DNA of 64,000 nt from contig NZ_GL890993.1 of assembly GCF_000212855.1 (NCBI RefSeq), positions 1,587,798 to 1,651,797 of the forward strand, given 5' to 3'. Below are positions 58,709 to 64,000 of the stretch, in pieces. The notes under the pieces are model-generated. The model had not been told where the DNA came from, did not search any database, and was given only the letters and a program-made list of their open reading frames with translations. The position numbers were made by a program, and so were the translations under genes. This DNA comes from Streptococcus sanguinis SK355. Lineage in GTDB: Bacteria; Bacillota; Bacilli; Lactobacillales; Streptococcaceae. How positions within the stretch are numbered: position 1 is the stretch's first letter; every line of letters begins with the position of its first letter.

Positions 58709-61330
58709 TTACGCCTTTTCATCTTGGAGCGCCGCTTGAGCGACAGCTAGCCTTGCAGCTGGAACTCGATAAGGAGAGCAGGAGACGTAGGTGACACCAA
58801 TTTGTTGGAAGAAGGGGATAGAAGCAGGATCACCACCGACCTCACCGCAGATGCCGATTGAAAGGTCGGGCTTGACTTGACGACCCTTCTTGATAGCTAT
58901 CCGCATCAATTCACCAACACCCGCTTGGTCGACACTTTGGAAAGGATCAAAGGGAAGGATTTCTTTCTCCTTATAATGGCCGATGAATTTCCCAATATCG
59001 TCCCGTGAAAAGCCATAGGTCATCTGGGTCAGGTCGTTAGTACCAAAGCTGAAGAAATCTGCTTCTTGAGCCAGCTGGTCTGCAACCAGACAGGCACGCG
59101 GAAGTTCAATCATGGTGCCAATTTCATAAGGGAAGGGTTCGTGACCTTGATGCCTAAAGAGTTTGTTGATATGTTGGATGAGAAAGGCTTTGACAGAGTC
59201 CAACTCAGCCTTGTCAGCAATCAGCGGAATCATGATTTCTGGCTTGACGGTCAATCCTTCCTGACTCAGCTTGATAGCACTCTTGAAGACTGCTTCGACC
59301 TGCATTTTGTAAATCTCTGGTTGCGTAATCCCCAGACGGCAGCCGCGGTGACCCAGCATAGGATTGCTTTCTTGCAGCTGTTCAATGCGTCGAGTCAGTT
59401 TTTCTGGCGATTTGTGCAGCTTATCAGCCAAAGCTTTGATTTCCTGTGAATCTTTAGGTAGAAATTCATGCATGGGTGGATCCAAAAGACGGATAATCAT
59501 AGGTTTGTCCTGAACTGCTTGGAACATTTGATAGAAGTCTTTTTCTTGGAACTCCAGCAGTTTTTTGAGGGCGGATCTAGTTTCCAATTCATTGTCAGCC
59601 AGGATCAGGCGCCGCATTTCCAGAATCCTCTCTTGACCAAAGAACATGTGTTCGGTACGAGCTAGACCAATGCCCTTTGCCCCAAACTTAATAGCTGTTT
59701 TCAGATCTTGAACGGTCTCTGCGTTGGCACGGACTTTGAGCTGTGCGACTTCATCTGCCCATGAAAGCAGTCGTTGGAGTTCTTTGTCATTTTCGACTAG
59801 GACGGTCGGAACCTCTCCGCTATAAATGCGTCCCGAGCTGCCATCAACTGAAATGACATCACCCTCAGTCAAAACAAGACTTCCGCAGGAAACAGTTTTG
59901 CTTTCCTCGCTGATGGTCAGCTCTCCACAGCCAGCCACACAGCAGGTTCCCATTCCCCGAGCTACGACAGCTGCGTGAGAGGTCATGCCGCCCTGACTGG
60001 TTACGATGGCCTGGCTGACAACCATGCCCTCAATGTCTTCAGGGGAAGTTTCCTGACGGACTAAAATGACCTTTTTACCCAAGGAGTGGTAGTCTTTGGC
60101 GCGCTCAGCTGTAAAGACAATCTCGCCAGTTGCAGCACCAGGGCTAGCTGGCAGTCCTTGAGCCAAGAAAGGAGCATCTTGTAAAGCTTTTTCTTCAAAT
60201 ACAGGATGGATGAGCTGGCTAATCGTAGCAGGAGAGACGCGCTGGAGAGCTTCTTTCTTGCTGATAATGCCCTCGTCTACCAGATCTAAAGCGATTTTCA
60301 AAGATGCTTTGGCGGTCCGTTTACCGTTTCTAGTTTGGAGGATATAGAGTTTACCCTTTTCAATAGTAAATTCTATATCTTGCATGTCCTTGTAGTGGTT
60401 TTCGAGAATCTTAGCATAGTCTTGGAAAGCTGCATAGGCCTGAGGGAGAGCTGTCTCAAGTGCAGCGATAGGCTCAGGGGTTCGAATGCCAGCTACGACA
60501 TCCTCTCCTTGTGCATTGAGCAAGAACTCGCCAAATAGCTGATGCTCACCACTGGCAGGGTTTCTAGTAAAGACGACTCCTGTACCACTGGCTTGGTCGC
60601 TATTTCCGAAAACCATGGTTTGGACATTCACCGCTGTTCCCAAATCATGAGGAATATCATTCAAGTTGCGGTAAACCTTTGCTCGAGGGTTATTCCAAGA
60701 CTTGAAGACCGCCTTGATAGCAGCATAGAGCTGTTCTTTAGAGCTTTGGGGGAAGGTTTGATGATGCTCGTGATAGAGCTGCTTGTATTGGCCAATCAAA
60801 GCCTGGTGTTCTTCCAATGTAAAATCTTTAGCTTGCTTACCAGCATTCTTTTCAAAATAGCCTAAGAGGTCATCAAACTCTTCTTTATCGATACCATAAA
60901 CCACATCGGCAAACATTTGCAGCAGACGGCGGTAGCAGTTGTAGGCAAAGTCAGCATTGGTCTGCTCAGCCAGAGTCTGGGTTCTTAAATCATTCAGACC
61001 TAGATTGAGAATAGTGTCCATCATGCCCGGCATGGAAAACTTGGCTCCGCTTCGAACAGACACTAAGAGCAAGGCTGAGTCGTTGCCGCTGAAATATTTA
61101 CCTGTTTTATCTTCTAATTCGGTAACCGCTTTCAAAACATCTTCTTTTAAAGAAGATTCAAAGAAATAAGGACTTTCCAAATATTCGATACAGCTTTCTG
61201 TAGTAATAGTAAAACCTGGAGGGACAGGCAGTCCCAAATTGGTCATTTCTGCTAGATTGGCTCCTTTTCCACCAAGCAGGGCCTTGTCATCTGCACATCC
61301 TTCCTCGAAGGAGTAAATCCATTTCGCCAT
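58709..61330 (-). CDS. ppdK: Pyruvate, phosphate dikinase
   Basis: 873 residues with all three domains: ATP-grasp (WIYSFEEG start; LVSVRSGAKFSMPGMMDTILNLG), phosphohistidine domain with GGMTSHAAVVARGMG (His ~452, regulatory Thr two residues before it), and the PEP-binding barrel (GLARTEHMFF; GTNDLTQMTYGFSRDD; C-terminal GICGEVGGDP with the catalytic Cys). Reversibly makes PEP from pyruvate, ATP and phosphate. Start at ATG 61330 with GGAGG; the frame is open 30 codons further into the promoter, which is not protein-like. Divergent from a CcpN-type repressor and the PPDK regulatory protein. Confidence 0.96.
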   Translation of the reverse strand: MAKWIYSFEEGCADDKALLGGKGANLAEMTNLGLPVPPGFTITTESCIEYLESPYFFESSLKEDVLKAVTELEDKTGKYFSGNDSALLLVSVRSGAKFSMPGMMDTILNLGLNDLRTQTLAEQTNADFAYNCYRRLLQMFADVVYGIDKEEFDDLLGYFEKNAGKQAKDFTLEEHQALIGQYKQLYHEHHQTFPQSSKEQLYAAIKAVFKSWNNPRAKVYRNLNDIPHDLGTAVNVQTMVFGNSDQASGTGVVFTRNPASGEHQLFGEFLLNAQGEDVVAGIRTPEPIAALETALPQAYAAFQDYAKILENHYKDMQDIEFTIEKGKLYILQTRNGKRTAKASLKIALDLVDEGIISKKEALQRVSPATISQLIHPVFEEKALQDAPFLAQGLPASPGAATGEIVFTAERAKDYHSLGKKVILVRQETSPEDIEGMVVSQAIVTSQGGMTSHAAVVARGMGTCCVAGCGELTISEESKTVSCGSLVLTEGDVISVDGSSGRIYSGEVPTVLVENDKELQRLLSWADEVAQLKVRANAETVQDLKTAIKFGAKGIGLARTEHMFFGQERILEMRRLILADNELETRSALKKLLEFQEKDFYQMFQAVQDKPMIIRLLDPPMHEFLPKDSQEIKALADKLHKSPEKLTRRIEQLQESNPMLGHRGCRLGITQPEIYKMQVEAVFKSAIKLSQEGLTVKPEIMIPLIADKAELDSVKAFLIQHINKLFRHQGHEPFPYEIGTMIELPRACLVADQLAQEADFFSFGTNDLTQMTYGFSRDDIGKFIGHYKEKEILPFDPFQSVDQAGVGELMRIAIKKGRQVKPDLSIGICGEVGGDPASIPFFQQIGVTYVSCSPYRVPAARLAVAQAALQDEKA

Positions 61331-61354
61331 ATTTACCTCCAAAATTATGAAATA

Positions 61355-61365
61355 TGTGTCATATT
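61355..61365 (+). promoter_or_regulatory. CcpN-type operator, exact match
   Basis: TGTGTCATATT fits TRTGHYATAYW, the motif I recall for Bacillus subtilis CcpN sites. It lies between the ppdK -10 and its start codon. Confidence 0.55.
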
Positions 61366-61378
61366 GTAGGACAACTAC

Positions 61379-61408
61379 ATTGTAATATACATCACATATA
61401 TTTGTCAA
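61379..61408 (-). promoter_or_regulatory. Promoter of ppdK
   Basis: Minus strand: TTGACA, 18 bases, TACAAT, 48 bases before the start. Confidence 0.7.
61386..61396 (-). promoter_or_regulatory. CcpN-type operator, one mismatch
   Basis: On the minus strand TGTGATGTATA, one base off TRTGHYATAYW, sitting between the -35 and -10 of ppdK. Confidence 0.45.
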
Positions 61409-61429
61409 CCGAAAAAGCATCCTATTTTA

Positions 61430-61457
61430 TTGACAATTTTTCTTTTTTTGTTATAAT
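61430..61457 (+). promoter_or_regulatory. Promoter of the CcpN-type repressor operon
   Basis: TTGACA, 16 bases, TATAAT; about 110 bases of leader before the TTG start. Confidence 0.7.
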
Positions 61458-61573
61458 GTGTTACAAAATGATGATTATTTAAACGTTTGAAAATAAAATA
61501 TGAGCAATAATTCCTAAATTTTAAGCGAAATTCGGCTAATCATCTATATAAAGAAAGAAGGAGTCAGACCTAT

Positions 61574-62203
61574 TTGAAATTAAGTGAACGGCAAAAGAAA
61601 ATTGTAGAAATTGTAAAAGAACACCAGCCACTCAGCGGTGAGAAAATCTCTGAATTACTTGATATTTCTCGGGCGACTCTGCGCTCGGATCTGTCTTTTC
61701 TGACCTTGGTTGGGATTTTGAAGGCTACACCTAAAGTTGGTTACACGTACTCGGGCTCAGATTTAGAGACGCTTTTCTTTTTCGATACCTTTCGAAAGGA
61801 AGTGGCAGAGATTATGACTTCGCCTGTTTTGGTTTCTCATGATTCTTTTATTCAAGATGCCATTATCACCTTATTTATGTATGATGCGGATGTTCTCTAT
61901 GTCATTGATGAGCATAAGCTGCTCTTGGGGATTTTGTCGCGTAAGGACTTGCTGAGGGCTTCGCTTAATACTAACATTGACAGCACTCCTGTAGCGGTCT
62001 GCATGACCCGAATGCCCCATATTAAAACTTGCTACAAGAATATGAATATTTTGGAAGCGGCAGCAGTTTTGCAGGATTTTGCGATTGATTCGCTGCCGGT
62101 AGTCGATGAGGATAATGAGCGTAAAATTTTAGGAACTGTGACCAAGTCAGCCCTGCTGGATTATATTATTCAAGAGGCCAGAAGCGCTGAGGTTAATAGA
62201 TAA
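61574..62203 (+). CDS. ccpN: CcpN-type transcriptional repressor (HTH plus two CBS domains)
   Basis: 209 residues. N-terminal winged HTH (~5-55, SGEKISELLDISRATLRSDLSFL) and a CBS pair (~75-200: VAEIMTSPVLVSHDSFIQDAI...; FAIDSLPVVDEDNERKILGTVTKSALL), the architecture of B. subtilis CcpN, which represses gluconeogenic genes and senses adenine nucleotides. Starts with TTG at 61574 with AAGGAG. Followed six bases later by the PPDK regulatory protein gene; divergent from ppdK, whose promoter carries CcpN-like sites. Confidence 0.88.
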   Translation: MKLSERQKKIVEIVKEHQPLSGEKISELLDISRATLRSDLSFLTLVGILKATPKVGYTYSGSDLETLFFFDTFRKEVAEIMTSPVLVSHDSFIQDAIITLFMYDADVLYVIDEHKLLLGILSRKDLLRASLNTNIDSTPVAVCMTRMPHIKTCYKNMNILEAAAVLQDFAIDSLPVVDEDNERKILGTVTKSALLDYIIQEARSAEVNR

Positions 62204-62214
62204 GAGGAATGAAC

Positions 62215-63027
62215 ATGAAGAAAGAAATTATTGTTTACAGCATTTCAGATTCTTTGGGGGGGACTTCGCAGAAGCTATTGTCTGCGGTGACAGCCCAGTA
62301 CCCAGATATTATTTTTAATAACAGCTATCGTTTTCCATTTATCAACAAGGAAGAAGAATTGCTGGATATTCTGCGCGATGCCATCAAGGACGATGCCCTT
62401 GTTATTAGCACTCTGGTTGATGGCAAGCTAGCAGCTGTAGCTAGAGAGTTCAGTCAGGCCAATGGCCTTGCTTATCTGGATTTGATGCATCCATTTTTTG
62501 AGATTATCAAGGAAAAGACAGGCACTAGTCCTATAGAGGTGCCGGGTACCTTGCACCGGCTGGACACTGAGTATTTTAATAAAATCTCCGCTATTGAGTT
62601 TGCAGTCAAATACGACGATGGCAAGGCACCACAAGGATTTTTAGATTCAGATTTAGTGCTCTTGGGCGTCTCCCGAACATCTAAAACGCCACTCAGTATT
62701 TATCTGGCTAATAAAGGATATAAGGTTTCTAACCTGCCTTTGATTCCAGAAGTACCTCTTCCTCAGGTCTTGGAAAAGGTTGATCCGGAGCGGATTATCG
62801 GCCTTTTATGTGAGCCAGAAAAACTGTCTAAGATACGCAGTAATCGCTTGAATTCTCTGGGATTGACCCAGTCGACCAGCTACACAGATCTGGAAAAGAT
62901 ATATGAAGAACTAGACTACTCAAAAGAAGTCTTTAAAAAATATAGGGCACATGTCATCAATATCACGGATAAATCAATCGAGGAGACAGCTTTCTTGATT
63001 GAAGATCATTTGAAGAAATTGAGATAA
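62215..63027 (+). CDS. Pyruvate, phosphate dikinase regulatory protein (kinase/phosphorylase)
   Basis: 270 residues, DUF299 family. Phosphorylates (with ADP) and dephosphorylates (with phosphate) the Thr next to the PPDK catalytic His. P-loop GVSRTSKTPLSIYLANKGYKVSN near residue 150; N-terminus IIVYSISDSLGGTSQKL. ATG 62215 chosen because GAGG ends 7 bases before it but only one base before the ATG at 62209. Its substrate PPDK lies in the same locus with TSH intact. Confidence 0.92.
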   Translation: MKKEIIVYSISDSLGGTSQKLLSAVTAQYPDIIFNNSYRFPFINKEEELLDILRDAIKDDALVISTLVDGKLAAVAREFSQANGLAYLDLMHPFFEIIKEKTGTSPIEVPGTLHRLDTEYFNKISAIEFAVKYDDGKAPQGFLDSDLVLLGVSRTSKTPLSIYLANKGYKVSNLPLIPEVPLPQVLEKVDPERIIGLLCEPEKLSKIRSNRLNSLGLTQSTSYTDLEKIYEELDYSKEVFKKYRAHVINITDKSIEETAFLIEDHLKKLR

Positions 63028-63068
63028 GAGAGAAGATTGAGAGAGCGGTTATAGAGTGAGGGCATAAG

Positions 63069-64000
63069 ATGGAGCAATATAAGCGTATTTTACTGAATGA
63101 ATTTGACAGTCGCCAGAAAGTCATTACAGAGCTGACCAACCTAGAGGCAATTTTGAACCTGCCCAAAGGAACGGAGCTGTATATCAGTGACATTCACGGA
63201 GAGTTTGCTGCTTTTGACTATATTTTGAGAAGCTGTGCAGGTATCCTCAATGAGAAGATCAAGGACTGTTTTGGGGACAGCTTGTCAGAATCTCATAAGG
63301 ATCGGCTGTCAGCGCTGGTTTCCTATCCTGAGCTTGTGCTGGGGGAAGAAACAAAAGGCCAAGACTGGTATCAGGAAACCATTCCCCAACTCTTGAACTT
63401 GCTGGCTTTTGCAGGTGCAAAATACAGTCGGTCCAAGGTCAGAAAGGCCTTGCCGCCACAATATGCCTATATTATCGAGGAGTTGCTCTATAGTGACAGG
63501 GCTCTAGCTGATAAAAAATCCTATTTTGAGAATATCCTGACTTATGTGATTGAATTGCGGGAAGCTGTGCCTTTTATCCTAGGCTTGTCCCGAAGTATTC
63601 GGCAGTTGTTGATCGACCATTTGCATGTGGTTGGAGATATTTTTGACCGAGGAGCTGGCAGTGCTCAGGTCATGGATGAACTGCAGCATTTTCACTCGCT
63701 TGATATTCAGTGGGGCAATCACGACATTATCTGGATGGGAGCCTTTTTTGGCTCCAAGGCTTGCTTGCTCAATGTGCTGCGCATTGCAGCTCGCTATGGC
63801 TATCTCTGGGATATCGAGAAAGATTATGGTTTAAATCTGCGCTCCTTGACTCTTTTTGCGGACAAGACTTACCAGTCTAATCCTAAGTTTAGACCCATTC
63901 TAGGCGGCAGAGAGCAGGAGTTTTCAGATGAGGAAATTCTGCAGCTGGAAAAGGTTCACCAAGCCTTAGCAATTATCCAGTTCAAGCTGGAAAATCAACT
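63069..64000 (+). CDS. fbp: Fructose-1,6-bisphosphatase, class III (5' part, cut by window end)
   Basis: About 310 codons visible of the ~640 expected. MEQYKRILLNEFDSRQKV starts after GAGGG. Metallophosphatase motifs: YISDIHGEFAAFDYILR near residue 40, VVGDIFDRGAGS near 188 and WGNHDIIWMGA near 218. This is the Firmicute-type FBPase (yydE/fbp family). The rate-limiting gluconeogenic step placed beside ppdK and its regulators suggests co-regulated gluconeogenesis. The frame continues past 64000. Confidence 0.93.
   Translation, partial: MEQYKRILLNEFDSRQKVITELTNLEAILNLPKGTELYISDIHGEFAAFDYILRSCAGILNEKIKDCFGDSLSESHKDRLSALVSYPELVLGEETKGQDWYQETIPQLLNLLAFAGAKYSRSKVRKALPPQYAYIIEELLYSDRALADKKSYFENILTYVIELREAVPFILGLSRSIRQLLIDHLHVVGDIFDRGAGSAQVMDELQHFHSLDIQWGNHDIIWMGAFFGSKACLLNVLRIAARYGYLWDIEKDYGLNLRSLTLFADKTYQSNPKFRPILGGREQEFSDEEILQLEKVHQALAIIQFKLENQ

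Noticed and set aside
61331-61420. 30-codon N-terminal extension of PPDK
   Set aside because: It runs through the promoter, and the GGAGG site places the start at 61330.

Overview
The window is chromosomal DNA from a Streptococcus, most likely of the sanguinis/gordonii (oral) group. The evidence is the gene content and order: galT-galE, coaA-rpsT, the pdp-deoC-cdd-bmpA-nupABC nucleoside operon, hom-thrB, murB-potABCD, and a YSIRK/LPXTG surface proteome with a giant M26 zinc metalloprotease. Promoters are low-GC Firmicute type, often with extended -10 boxes. Species assignment is inference; no rRNA or other marker lies in the window.

Layout. (1) 24-2552: galactose genes galT and galE. (2) 2902-11907: a tight seven-gene operon with overlapping ends. 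It encodes a CDP-archaeol-synthase-like protein, two dikinases with the domain order of rifampin phosphotransferase, a phosphatidylserine-synthase-like enzyme, a phosphatidylserine-decarboxylase-like enzyme, a UbiA prenyltransferase and a GNAT protein. Four of the seven correspond step by step to the later steps of archaeal polar-lipid synthesis, which is unexpected in a streptococcus. It is my best candidate for an undescribed system. (3) 12115-23202: a 2760-residue M26 protease with eight tandem 288-bp G5 repeats, and an LPXTG adhesin with pilin-type isopeptide and SHIRT domains. (4) 23468-25094: a frameshifted membrane-protein gene and an M42 aminopeptidase. (5) 25153-28566: an AT-rich two-gene phage-defence candidate, a reverse transcriptase fused to a nitrilase domain plus a membrane protein (class 1 defence-associated RT), followed by an ISL3-type element whose transposase is broken by one in-frame stop. 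(6) 30141-37261: cytoplasmic alpha-amylase divergent from a wall-anchored X-prolyl dipeptidyl peptidase, with operators between them, then an ABC exporter.

(7) 37344-41594: S24-type repressor, DegV, TetR regulator, P-loop protein, rpsT and coaA. (8) 41689-49458: methyltransferase, nucleoside salvage enzymes and the nucleoside ABC importer. (9) 49563-58524: polysaccharide deacetylase, hom-thrB, a 34-codon orphan gene, murB, a structured leader and the polyamine importer potABCD, then a low-complexity membrane protein. (10) 58709-64000: a gluconeogenic module. Pyruvate phosphate dikinase lies divergent from a CcpN-type repressor, which is followed by the dikinase regulatory kinase/phosphorylase and class III fructose-1,6-bisphosphatase (cut by the window end).

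How parts fit together: sugar control is visible at the amylase/peptidase intergenic region (a LacI-type palindrome and a cre-like site) and at ppdK (CcpN-like sites). The nucleoside operon couples import to deoxyribonucleoside breakdown. The window carries three sortase-type surface proteins. All function calls come from motifs and context read by eye; no database search was run.
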